Shown: in pieces, positions 45,773-53,819 of the stretch
How positions within the stretch are numbered: the first letter of the stretch is position 1
Layout of the letters: each line of letters opens with the position of its first letter
NCBI RefSeq assembly: GCF_002224265.1
Contig: NZ_CP012882.1
Span: 124,001 to 188,000, forward strand
DNA length: 64,000 nt
Direction: 5' to 3'
Source of the DNA: Vibrio vulnificus NBRC 15645 = ATCC 27562
GTDB lineage: Bacteria > Pseudomonadota > Gammaproteobacteria > Enterobacterales > Vibrionaceae
Made by a program: the position numbers and the translations under genes
The notes under the pieces: generated by a model
What the model was told of the DNA's origin: nothing
Database searches by the model: none
The model's input: only the letters and a program-made list of their open reading frames with translations

Positions 45773-46408
45773 ATGAAAATAGCAATATTAGGCGCAACAG
45801 GTTGGATCGGCAGTACCCTTGTCAACGAAGCACGCGAACGCGGTCATGATGTGATTGCTATCGCTCGCAATCCCAATGCCATTGAACGCGATGATGTAGA
45901 GAAACGTCCATTTGATGTTCGCCAGCCACACAACCTGGCGCAAACATTCCAAGATGCAGATTACGTTATTGCCGCCATTGGTGGCCGAGCGAATGGCGAT
46001 CACAGCATCGTGGCTGAAACCGCTCAATTGTTACTGACGCAATTGGCCGACGTCGGTGTTAAGCGCTTGCTTTGGGTTGGCGGAGCGGGTTCGCTAGAAG
46101 TAGCACCGGGTGTCAAACTCGTTACCGTGCCAGAGTTCCCTGAGGAATACAAAGCGGAAGCGCTGGCTCAATCTGACGCCCTGGATCGGTTCCGTTCAAC
46201 CTCCAGCCCCCTTACGTGGACATTTATCAGCCCAGCGGCAGAAATTTTTCCAGCAGAGAAACGTCATCAATACCGTGTCGGGGGCGATCAACTGCTCAGC
46301 GATGACGACGGTAAGAGCCAAATTTCCGTGGCAGATTACGCAGCGGCCTTGCTCGATGTATTAGAAACGAACCAGTACCTTAATCAACGCATTGGCGTAG
46401 CGTACTAA
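45773..46408 (+). CDS. atypical SDR / NmrA-like NAD(P)-binding protein
   Basis: A 211-residue Rossmann protein with MKIAILGATGWIGSTLVNEA (GATGWIG cofactor motif), then RPFDVRQPHNLAQTFQDADY, VIAAIGG and LLWVGGAGSLEV. It lacks the classical SDR YxxxK, as do NmrA/RutG-like proteins that act as NAD(P)H-dependent oxidoreductases or redox sensors. Length fits the YwnB/YhfK type. GGAGAAGAGAA precedes the ATG. Divergent LysR gene upstream. Confidence 0.87.
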   Translation: MKIAILGATGWIGSTLVNEARERGHDVIAIARNPNAIERDDVEKRPFDVRQPHNLAQTFQDADYVIAAIGGRANGDHSIVAETAQLLLTQLADVGVKRLLWVGGAGSLEVAPGVKLVTVPEFPEEYKAEALAQSDALDRFRSTSSPLTWTFISPAAEIFPAEKRHQYRVGGDQLLSDDDGKSQISVADYAAALLDVLETNQYLNQRIGVAY

Positions 46409-46440
46409 ACTCACCGCCTGTTACCCCTTCAATTGACTAG

Positions 46441-46474
46441 GCACACCTGAGCGTCTTAAGCGTTCAGGTGTGCG
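46441..46474 (+). terminator. possible terminator hairpin after the NmrA-like gene
   Basis: GCACACCTGAGCG and CGTTCAGGTGTGC pair over 13 bases with one G-U pair and a seven-base loop. The following CCTCATTCTTCTTT is pyrimidine-rich but has no clean T run. Confidence 0.55.
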
Positions 46475-46484
46475 CCTCATTCTT

Positions 46485-46529
46485 CTTTGTCCTTTGTCCT
46501 TTGTCCTTTGTCCTTTGTCCTTTGTCCTT
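46485..46529 (+). repeat. CTTTGTC heptanucleotide tandem repeat, six and a half copies
   Basis: Six exact CTTTGTC units (46485-46526) plus a partial unit, in the gap between the NmrA-like gene and the response regulator. About 190 bp separate it from the regulator start. A repeat of this kind is prone to copy-number change by replication slippage. Confidence 0.95.
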
Positions 46530-46720
46530 CAAGATCATGACAAAGTCATACAAAACGACGACATTGATTTTGTGCCCATTCTGATAACCTCCTGCTGTCA
46601 ATCTCCTTGGTGGTCATTTATATTTGAAAAGGTGAAGTGAGTCGTATAACTTCTCGTTTCATATCAGTACTTCTGATGACGTACTCAATATAACAACAAA
46701 ACAAAGCATAGAATGACACC

Positions 46721-47425
46721 ATGGTAGAAGACCAGAAGTTGATCATTGTTGAAGATGACATCAAGCTCCAACAGATGTTAAGTGACTATTTTATGTCACA
46801 AGGATTTTCAGTGATCACCGTTGATAATGGCACGGATGCGCCTGAAATGATCCTCAACGAAAAGCCTGCACTCGTCCTGCTTGACCTGATGTTACCTGGT
46901 CAAGATGGGTTGAGCGTGTGTCGGCAAATTCGCGACGCCTATAATGGTAAAATCCTGATGTTAACCGCCAGCGATGACGATTTCGATCACGTTGCAGCGT
47001 TGGAAATTGGCGCGGATGACTTTGTCAATAAACCCATTAAACCACGCGTATTGCTGGCTCGGGTGAGGATGCTACTGAGACGACCAGATGTAGCCGTTAA
47101 CCAAGACGCCAACAACTGCCGATACGGTACGTTGAAACTCAATCGTATTCGTCGAGAGTGTCAACTGGCCGATCAAACCATCAATTTAACCGATGGGGAG
47201 TTTGATTTGCTCTGGCTGCTGGCAACATCAGCCGAGCAAGTGCTCTCGCGGGAATCTTTGACCAAGGCTTTGCGAGGCATTGAATACGATGGCGTGGATC
47301 GCACCATTGACAATCGTGTGGTCACGTTGAGGAAAAAACTCAACGATACCACCACACCACCAAAGAAAATTCTCACGGTTCGAGGCAAGGGCTATATGTT
47401 TATGCCAGACACATGGAATGAATAA
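46721..47425 (+). CDS. carR: OmpR-family response regulator, CarR/RstA-like
   Basis: A 234-residue regulator. Receiver domain (about 5-120): acidic pocket Glu11-Asp12-Asp13, phosphoacceptor Asp55 (LVLLDLMLPGQDG), switch Thr in MLTASDDD, Lys in NKPIKPRV. Winged-helix DNA-binding domain (about 135-232) with LTDGEFDLLWLLA and DRTIDNRVVTLRKKLND. Nine bases separate it from the sensor kinase. The pair followed by dgkA and eptA on the same strand is how I remember the CarRS/VprAB polymyxin-response system of vibrios, so the symbol is assigned by context with caution. No strong ribosome site is seen. Confidence 0.8.
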   Translation: MVEDQKLIIVEDDIKLQQMLSDYFMSQGFSVITVDNGTDAPEMILNEKPALVLLDLMLPGQDGLSVCRQIRDAYNGKILMLTASDDDFDHVAALEIGADDFVNKPIKPRVLLARVRMLLRRPDVAVNQDANNCRYGTLKLNRIRRECQLADQTINLTDGEFDLLWLLATSAEQVLSRESLTKALRGIEYDGVDRTIDNRVVTLRKKLNDTTTPPKKILTVRGKGYMFMPDTWNE

Positions 47426-47434
47426 ACACCGAAA

Positions 47435-48715
47435 ATGAAGCGCATTTATCTGGAAGCCTTTTTTGGCCTGATTCTTTTGTTTTTTGCCACATTGTGGGGC
47501 TACGAGGTGATCGTCTATCAGTTAAATACCGACTACGATCGTGTACTGACAGAATTCGAGATCAATGCGTTTCATGATCTGCTAACGCCACTGTATCAGG
47601 AAAAAGGCCAAGCCTATTTCACCGAAGCGATGGAAAATTACGCCGAAGCCACGCGTTCTATTTTAACCATCTACGAGCAAAAGCAGCTGCCAAAAGAGAT
47701 TGCTGCTGTTTTTGTCGATCCTGCAATGCTGGTTTATCTGGATGATGATTTTGATGTTTGGATGCGCTTTTCAGCTAACTCGACCATCTATCACTTAAAA
47801 GAAGATCTGCAATCACCGTTAAGGCAAGCCATCGATTTTAGCGGTAATTTAGTTTGGGTTTTCTTCATTATCGGCTTTGCTATCTATTGCGTCATTTTGA
47901 TTTGGTTTCTAAGTCGTCGAGTTCGTGAGTTAGAACGCGTGACATTGGCCTTTGCATCGGGTGATTTGTCCGCGCGAGCCCGCACCACCGCGCGGTATTC
48001 CGTCGGATCCTTGAACAAAAGCTTCAACCTCATGGCGGATAAGATCGCCAATCTGATCACCAGCAACAAGGTTTTGACTAACGCTGTGGCTCATGAGCTG
48101 CGCACTCCAATTTTTCGTCTGCAATGGCAAGCCGATTTACTTGCCGACTCGCCGCTCACCGAGATGCAACAAAAATCGGTTTCCAGCATGGTGGAAGACA
48201 TTGATGAAATGGAAGCCATGGTAGAAGAGATGCTCTACTACGCCAAAATGGAAAGACCCGAAGCTCAGTTGCACACACAAGCGATTTCTCTCCTACCTTG
48301 GTGTGAAACCCTCGTGAGAAAGTGGCAGAGCGAAACTTATCATCCCATCCATTTGCAGATCGACAGCTGTTGTGATCAAGCCAATGTTGATCCTCACCTT
48401 GTGAAAAGAGCGCTCGACAATTTGGTGCGTAACGCGATGCGCTACACGCAAACACAAGTTCGCATTCAAGTGACACACACAGCCGAGCAGTTGGAGTTTC
48501 AAGTGCACGATGATGGCAAAGGCGTCGCTGAACAAGATTGGCCTTACCTGTTCGATGCCTTTTACAGCGCCGACAAATCGCGTAACAAATCCACCAGCGG
48601 TTATGGATTGGGTTTGGCGATCGTCAAACAGATTTGTCAGATTCACAACGGCAGTGCGCAAGTTGCGCATAGCCCGCTGGGCGGGGCCTGCTTCATTATT
48701 CGTTTTTCCCTCTAA
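47435..48715 (+). CDS. carS: sensor histidine kinase, CarS/RstB-like
   Basis: A 426-residue inner-membrane kinase. Helices about 7-27 and 139-159 enclose a periplasmic sensor of about 110 residues, followed by HAMP (160-212), dimerisation with His220 in AVAHELRTP and an ATPase domain with N box (DNLVRNAMRY), G1 (HDDGKGV) and G2 (GYGLGLAI). The layout resembles E. coli RstB. The periplasmic part is acidic (FTEAMENYAEAT, YLDDDFDVWM), which may bind cationic peptides or divalent ions, by inference. Paired with the response regulator just upstream and probably controlling the lipid A and dgkA genes that follow. Confidence 0.85.
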   Translation: MKRIYLEAFFGLILLFFATLWGYEVIVYQLNTDYDRVLTEFEINAFHDLLTPLYQEKGQAYFTEAMENYAEATRSILTIYEQKQLPKEIAAVFVDPAMLVYLDDDFDVWMRFSANSTIYHLKEDLQSPLRQAIDFSGNLVWVFFIIGFAIYCVILIWFLSRRVRELERVTLAFASGDLSARARTTARYSVGSLNKSFNLMADKIANLITSNKVLTNAVAHELRTPIFRLQWQADLLADSPLTEMQQKSVSSMVEDIDEMEAMVEEMLYYAKMERPEAQLHTQAISLLPWCETLVRKWQSETYHPIHLQIDSCCDQANVDPHLVKRALDNLVRNAMRYTQTQVRIQVTHTAEQLEFQVHDDGKGVAEQDWPYLFDAFYSADKSRNKSTSGYGLGLAIVKQICQIHNGSAQVAHSPLGGACFIIRFSL

Positions 48716-49046
48716 CACAGAATGATGCCCTCGGCATCATTCAGCTTACCAATCTTACAAAGCGCGACAATTCATTACACGTGCGTGACTGATTTTCATA
48801 ATAAAACGCTGTACATTTCAATTTAGTCATTGATAGAAGTGATAACAAGGGCAGCTTTACGTTGTGATTCTTACGTTACTGGTGCCGAAACGCGCAGTTG
48901 ACCAGCTTAATCTTTCCCAACGCCTCTATTGTCACTTCTTTTCACATTTGCTTGACGAGTGTTGAATTAGCTTAGCGGCCGCTAGCGACTCATTGGCCGC
49001 AACCAGCTTTGAGCTTCCCATTAATAACAAGTAGTAGGGTTATATT
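48716..49046 (+). promoter_or_regulatory. 331-bp control region upstream of dgkA-eptA
   Basis: No gene. It begins with a GAATGATGCC / GGCATCATTC hairpin (48720-48742) just after the kinase stop, which may weaken read-through though it lacks a T run. It also holds the 12-bp palindrome TAGCGGCCGCTA (48973-48984). It should contain the dgkA-eptA promoter and a response-regulator binding site, but I could not define either. Confidence 0.5.
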
Positions 49047-49403
49047 TTGAAACCAGGAAAAACAGGTATTCGTCGTATTGTCGACGCAACGGGCTATTCA
49101 ATGAAAGGCTTGAAAGCCGCATGGATTAACGAGGCTGCTTTTCGTCAGGAAATTCTTCTGACCGCTGCGCTAACCATCACCGCGTTCTTCCTTCCAGTGA
49201 CGACCATTGAACGAATTCTCATGGTTTCTAGCTTACTGTTGGTGGTCATTGTTGAGTTGATCAACTCTGCGGTGGAAGCCGTCGTAGACCGCATTAGTGA
49301 CGATTGGCATGAACTGAGTGGCCGAGCGAAAGACATTGGCTCTGCAGCTGTCTTCGTTGCCTTAGCACTGGCGCTGTTTGTTTGGGCGAGTGTATTGCTG
49401 TGA
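49047..49403 (+). CDS. dgkA: diacylglycerol kinase
   Basis: Small inner-membrane kinase, 118 residues, recycling diacylglycerol to phosphatidate. Diacylglycerol is the by-product when EptA takes phosphoethanolamine from phosphatidylethanolamine. Visible motifs: GYSMKGLKAAWINEAAFRQE with the catalytic-side Glu, and VIVELINSAVEAVVDRISDD, the DgkA signature, and three helices. Start codon is TTG at 49047 with AGGG upstream, an inefficient start. Directly followed by eptA with overlap, which ties the two functions together. Confidence 0.95.
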   Translation: MKPGKTGIRRIVDATGYSMKGLKAAWINEAAFRQEILLTAALTITAFFLPVTTIERILMVSSLLLVVIVELINSAVEAVVDRISDDWHELSGRAKDIGSAAVFVALALALFVWASVLL

Positions 49404-49408
49404 CCACA

Positions 49409-51061
49409 ATGAATCGAATCAAATCCCTGTTTAATCGTGAATGCTCATACACCACATTCACTTTGGTGCTGGCGATCTATTTCGCCACCATCGTTAATTT
49501 GCCGATTTACAAAGAGCTGTTCAGCATCATTAGCCACCTCGACTCTGTCAAGGTGGGTTTTGTTATTTCAGTACCAATCTTTTTCCTTGCGGCATTGAAC
49601 TTCTTGTTCAACTTATTCAGTTGGCCTTGGCTAAGTAAGCCTTTCTTTGCGGTGCTGCTTCTTCTCTCTGCGATGGTCAGCTATGCCGGCTACAACTACG
49701 GCACTTTGTTTGACTACGGCATGATTGCCAACATCATGGAAACAGACAGCAGCGAAGCAGGATCATACCTCAGCGCGTATTCTGTCATCTGGACCTTGTT
49801 GATGGGCGTAGTTCCTGCCCTGTTGGTGTGCAAACTGAATTTGTGTCTGTCAGGCTCTACGCTGCACATGGTGGCGAAGAAAGCTGCGAGTATGCTCGCC
49901 TCCTTGGCCGTGATCGCGGTGATTGCAGGCCTTTATTACCAAGATTACGCATCTATTGGGCGAAACAATACCCATCTGAAAAAGATGATCATCCCGACTC
50001 AGTATGTGTACAGTGCCACTAAGTATGTTCGCGATACCTACTTTTCCACGCCACAGCCCTACCGCCAATTGGGCCTTGATGCCAAACAGTCAGAACTGGC
50101 TCTAAAGCAGGCGGAGCAAAAGCCGACCTTGTTGGTCTTTGTCGTCGGTGAAACGGCACGTTCGCAAAACTACCAAGCGAACGGTTATGCCCGTCCTACA
50201 AACCAATACACCAACGAATTGGGCATGATCTCGTTTCAAGATGTCAGCTCATGTGGCACCGCAACCGCAGTCTCTGTACCTTGCATGTTCTCTAACATGA
50301 CACGCTCAAACTTTGATCGCCCAACGGCAGATAATCAAGACAATGCGCTGGACATCTTAAACCGTGCTGGTGTGTCACTTCTGTGGAAAGAAAATGATGG
50401 TGGCGACAAGGATGTAGCAAAAAACATTCGCCTAGTGACCATTGACCGCTCTCGTAAAGATGCACTTTGTAATGGCAGCACCTGTTTCGACATGGCGTTG
50501 CTGGAAAATTTTGAGCAAGACGTTGAGAGCTTGAATGGCAACCGTGTGATAGCGCTTCATCTGATTGGTAGCCATGGACCAACCTATTTCCAACGTTACC
50601 CGAAAGACAAAGCGGCCTTTATGCCCGATTGCCCACGCGCAGACATTGAAAACTGCTCGGTAGAACAGATCGTCAACACTTACGACAACACCATCCTCTA
50701 TTCTGATTATGTATTGAGCCAAACTATCAATAAGCTCAAAGCACTTGAGGAGCGTTACAACACGGCGCTGATTTACGTTTCTGACCACGGGGAATCTCTG
50801 GGTGAGAATGGTTTGTTTCTGCATGGCATGCCATACAGCTTAGCCCCTGAGTACCAAACAAAAGTCCCACTGATGCTTTGGATGTCACCGGGTTTTGCCC
50901 AGACAAAACAGATCAATGCTGACTGCCTTGAGCAGCAAGCCAAGCAAACCGATACCTACTCGCATGATTACATTTTCCATTCACTGCTCGGCGTGATGGA
51001 TGTGAGTACCAGTGAGTACGATGCCACCCTTGATCTCTTTAAGCAGTGCCGCGCGCAATAA
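49409..51061 (+). CDS. eptA: lipid A phosphoethanolamine transferase
   Basis: Transfers phosphoethanolamine to lipid A in the outer leaflet of the inner membrane, lowering negative charge and increasing resistance to polymyxins. Of about 550 residues, five N-terminal helices (about 1-170) precede a periplasmic alkaline-phosphatase-fold domain. Motifs: VVGETARSQN, the nucleophile Thr in SSCGTATAVSVPCMFS (about residue 284), NDGGDKDVA, HLIGSHGPTYFQRYP, NTYDNTILYSDY and VSDHGESLGENGLFLHG. A GTG at 49400 overlapping the dgkA stop could also be the start. Confidence 0.93.
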   Translation: MNRIKSLFNRECSYTTFTLVLAIYFATIVNLPIYKELFSIISHLDSVKVGFVISVPIFFLAALNFLFNLFSWPWLSKPFFAVLLLLSAMVSYAGYNYGTLFDYGMIANIMETDSSEAGSYLSAYSVIWTLLMGVVPALLVCKLNLCLSGSTLHMVAKKAASMLASLAVIAVIAGLYYQDYASIGRNNTHLKKMIIPTQYVYSATKYVRDTYFSTPQPYRQLGLDAKQSELALKQAEQKPTLLVFVVGETARSQNYQANGYARPTNQYTNELGMISFQDVSSCGTATAVSVPCMFSNMTRSNFDRPTADNQDNALDILNRAGVSLLWKENDGGDKDVAKNIRLVTIDRSRKDALCNGSTCFDMALLENFEQDVESLNGNRVIALHLIGSHGPTYFQRYPKDKAAFMPDCPRADIENCSVEQIVNTYDNTILYSDYVLSQTINKLKALEERYNTALIYVSDHGESLGENGLFLHGMPYSLAPEYQTKVPLMLWMSPGFAQTKQINADCLEQQAKQTDTYSHDYIFHSLLGVMDVSTSEYDATLDLFKQCRAQ

Positions 51062-51071
51062 GGAAACATCA

Positions 51072-53003
51072 ATGCGTAAGATTAATTTAGGTCCCTTACA
51101 GCCGATTGCTGCCTTTGCAGCCGTTGCACTTGGTCTTGTAACACTCTCGCGATTCCTACTCGCTTTGTGGCAATTTGATCGCATTACCGCCGCTGATGGA
51201 TGGAGCGATTTACTGTTTCAAGGTTTGCGCGTGGATATTGCCACCTTGTGTTGGCTATTTATCCTCCCTTGCCTCTTAGCTGCCATCCTGCCTGTCGACG
51301 GTATGGTCGGCAAAATTTGGCGCGCCGTGTTACGCGTATGGCTTGTGGCTGGTCTTTGGATCATGGTTTATATGGAACTGGCTACGCCACCATTTATCAT
51401 GGAGTACGATCTACGACCAAACCGATTGTTTGTTGAGTACCTGATCTATCCAAAAGAAGTGTTCAGCATGCTTTGGCAAGGCTATAAGATTGAACTATTT
51501 ATCGGTCTTGTAGGGTCCATCGCTACGCTTTGGTTAGGTTGGATTTTCAGTGGCAAAGTCACTGAAAATGTTCGTCAAATCAAATGGCAATGGCGCCCTG
51601 TGTTAGCCACTGCGGTTGTGCTATTGGGCGTGTTGGGTGCACGTTCATCTCTGGGACACCGCCCGCTGAATCCAGCGATGGTGGCATTTTCCAGCGATCC
51701 GTTGGTTAACGATCTGGTACTCAACTCCTCGTACTCGGTCTTTTTTGCCATCAACAACATGAAATCTGAACGCAGCGCGGACAAGTTTTATGGCCAAATG
51801 AGCCAAGACAAGATCATCGAGCTGGTGAAAGCCTCATCGGCCAAGCACGATTTTGTCCAAGGCTCACTGCCAACCCTCAACGTGAATAACGCCACTTATC
51901 AAGGCAAGCCCAAAAACCTAGTGATTTTGCTGCAGGAAAGTTTAGGCGCTCGTTTTGTCGGTGGCTTAGGCGGTTTACCGCTAACACCCAATCTAGACAA
52001 ACTGTTGGAAGAAGGCTGGAACTTCACTCAAATGTACGCCACCGGTACACGTTCTGTTCGTGGTATTGAGGCCATCACCACGGGTTTCCCACCATCGCCA
52101 TCACGTGCCGTCGTGAAACTCAGCAAGAGCCAAACGGGTTTCTTTACCATCGCGGACTTGCTGAAAAAACAAGGCTATCACACCCAGTTTATTTACGGTG
52201 GTGAAGCGCACTTTGACAACATGAAGAGCTTTTTCCTTGGCAACGGCTTCGAGCAAATTGTCGATGAGCCACAATACCAAAATCCGGAGTTCACCGGTTC
52301 TTGGGGTGTGAGTGACGAAGACTTGTACAACAAAGCGGATGAAGAATTTACCCGTCTTAACAAAGAGGGAAAACCGTTTTTCAGCCTCGTCTTTACCTCC
52401 AGCAATCACAGCCCATTTGAGTATCCAGCGGGCAAAATTGAGCCGTATGAGAGTGAGTTCAACACGCGCAACAATACCGTCAAATACTCTGATTACGCAC
52501 TAGGAACTTTCTTCGACAAAGCCAAGCAGTCCGACTACTGGGAAAATACCATTTTCATCGTCATTGCAGACCATGATGCCCGAGTGTTTGGTTCGCAACT
52601 GGTGCCTGTCGATCGCTTCCATATTCCGGCAGTGATTTTGGGCAAAGGTATTGAACCACGAAAAGATGATCGCCTAGCGAACAACATCGATATGCCTCCA
52701 ACGCTGCTGTCGCTGATCGGCATTGATGCAACATCGCCAATGATCGGCCGCGACTTAACCAAGCCTTTGGCTCGCAAAGATGAACGCGCAATGATGCAGT
52801 TTGACAAAAACTACGGTTATTTAACGCGTGACAGCTTGGTGGTGTTCTCTCCAGGTGAAAAAGTGTCGTCCTATCACTACAACTTTGAAGACAAAAGCTT
52901 AACACCAAAAGAGGTCAGCCAAGAGTCGCTCGATAAAGCCAAAGCCAATGCGCTATTTGGTTCGATGGCGTACAAATACAATTGGTACAAATCGGATTAT
53001 TAA
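51072..53003 (+). CDS. LTA-synthase-like sulfatase-fold transferase (MdoB/OpgB family)
   Basis: A 643-residue inner-membrane protein with about five N-terminal helices (to about 200) and a periplasmic sulfatase domain. Motifs: NLVILLQESLGARFVGGLGG, TGTRSVRGIEAITTGFPPS with the catalytic Thr/Ser, GGEAHFDNM, LVFTSSNHSPFEYP and FIVIADHDAR. AAGGAAACATCA before ATG 51072 fixes the start. It belongs to COG1368, which includes phosphoglycerol transferases that use phosphatidylglycerol. Its place directly after eptA, 10 bases on, suggests a joint envelope-modification operon. The acceptor is unknown; osmoregulated glucans or lipid A are possible. Confidence 0.88.
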   Translation: MRKINLGPLQPIAAFAAVALGLVTLSRFLLALWQFDRITAADGWSDLLFQGLRVDIATLCWLFILPCLLAAILPVDGMVGKIWRAVLRVWLVAGLWIMVYMELATPPFIMEYDLRPNRLFVEYLIYPKEVFSMLWQGYKIELFIGLVGSIATLWLGWIFSGKVTENVRQIKWQWRPVLATAVVLLGVLGARSSLGHRPLNPAMVAFSSDPLVNDLVLNSSYSVFFAINNMKSERSADKFYGQMSQDKIIELVKASSAKHDFVQGSLPTLNVNNATYQGKPKNLVILLQESLGARFVGGLGGLPLTPNLDKLLEEGWNFTQMYATGTRSVRGIEAITTGFPPSPSRAVVKLSKSQTGFFTIADLLKKQGYHTQFIYGGEAHFDNMKSFFLGNGFEQIVDEPQYQNPEFTGSWGVSDEDLYNKADEEFTRLNKEGKPFFSLVFTSSNHSPFEYPAGKIEPYESEFNTRNNTVKYSDYALGTFFDKAKQSDYWENTIFIVIADHDARVFGSQLVPVDRFHIPAVILGKGIEPRKDDRLANNIDMPPTLLSLIGIDATSPMIGRDLTKPLARKDERAMMQFDKNYGYLTRDSLVVFSPGEKVSSYHYNFEDKSLTPKEVSQESLDKAKANALFGSMAYKYNWYKSDY

Positions 53004-53016
53004 CCGAGAACATGCT

Positions 53017-53042
53017 AGGGGCCTGAAACGGCCCCTTTGTTT
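53017..53042 (+). terminator. intrinsic terminator after the dgkA-eptA operon
   Basis: A seven-base stem AGGGGCC / GGCCCCT with a six-base loop, followed by TTGTTTT. Confidence 0.85.
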
Positions 53043-53140
53043 TATCGCGTTTTTATTTGGCTTACGCGCTTCTCGTTCATCTCAGATTAATCTAGTCTAT
53101 GGATACTCAACGCTTCATTTCACTGGGTTTAGGAACACAT

Positions 53141-53575
53141 ATGCGAACTCTCGGAAATATTATTTGGTTTTTGTTTGGCGGCGTTTTTATGGGGCTTGCT
53201 TGGTGGTTTTTTGGCATTTTGGCCTTTATCAGTATCATCGGGATCCCGTGGGGAAGAGCGTGTTTCGTCATCGGTAATTTCTCCTTCTTTCCTTTTGGTT
53301 CAGAGGCAGTCTATCGCGACGAACTGACCAATAAACGCGATATTGGTACAGGACCACTAGGGCTTATTGGCAACGTAATTTGGTTCTTGGTCGCAGGCGT
53401 GTGGCTGGCAATTGGTCATATTCTCTCTGCTGTGGCGTGTTTTATCACCATCATTGGTATTCCATTCGCGCTGCAACATCTCAAACTGGCGGTGATCTCA
53501 CTGGCGCCTATTGGCCAAACCATCGTACCGGTCGAAGTGGCAGAAGCAGCCCGATACCACAACCGCTCTCGTTAA
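53141..53575 (+). CDS. yccF: YccF-domain inner-membrane protein
   Basis: A 144-residue protein, two repeated halves each with two helices: NIIWFLFGGVFMGLAWWFFG / ISIIGIPWGRACFVIGNFSF and NVIWFLVAGVWLAIGHILSA / ITIIGIPFALQHLKLA. The repeated IIGIP and FGSEAVYRDE segments identify YccF (DUF307). Function is unknown. AGGAACACAT precedes the ATG at 53141. A frame 14 codons longer lacks this. Confidence 0.9.
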   Translation: MRTLGNIIWFLFGGVFMGLAWWFFGILAFISIIGIPWGRACFVIGNFSFFPFGSEAVYRDELTNKRDIGTGPLGLIGNVIWFLVAGVWLAIGHILSAVACFITIIGIPFALQHLKLAVISLAPIGQTIVPVEVAEAARYHNRSR

Positions 53576-53612
53576 CGGACGTCAGCACCACCGTTAGTGT
53601 GACACTGATTAC

Positions 53613-53644
53613 AAAAACGCCACTTGTTCAAGGTGGCGTTTTTT
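53613..53644 (+). terminator. intrinsic terminator after yccF
   Basis: AACGCCAC and GTGGCGTT pair with an internal loop of about nine bases, followed by a T run. Confidence 0.88.
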
Positions 53645-53819
53645 CGTCCAGCGGCACAATTCGTGATCCTCACCCTGCTCTGTAGGACAAAAGATTCAAT
53701 TGTCCGTGATAGCGATCTCTCATCCTCCCCCCTCCTCCCTCTAACACGTCTTATAAGGCTGATTCAGTTGGTGAATTGTTCATCAATAATTGAGCGAAAA
53801 GTCTAATAAGGAAATCAAC

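Noticed and set aside
46485..46529. Tandem heptamer as a CRISPR array
   Set aside because: Units are contiguous without spacers.
48973..48984. TAGCGGCCGCTA palindrome as a specific operator
   Set aside because: A 12-bp GC-rich palindrome can arise by chance and nothing places it relative to a promoter, so it is only mentioned.
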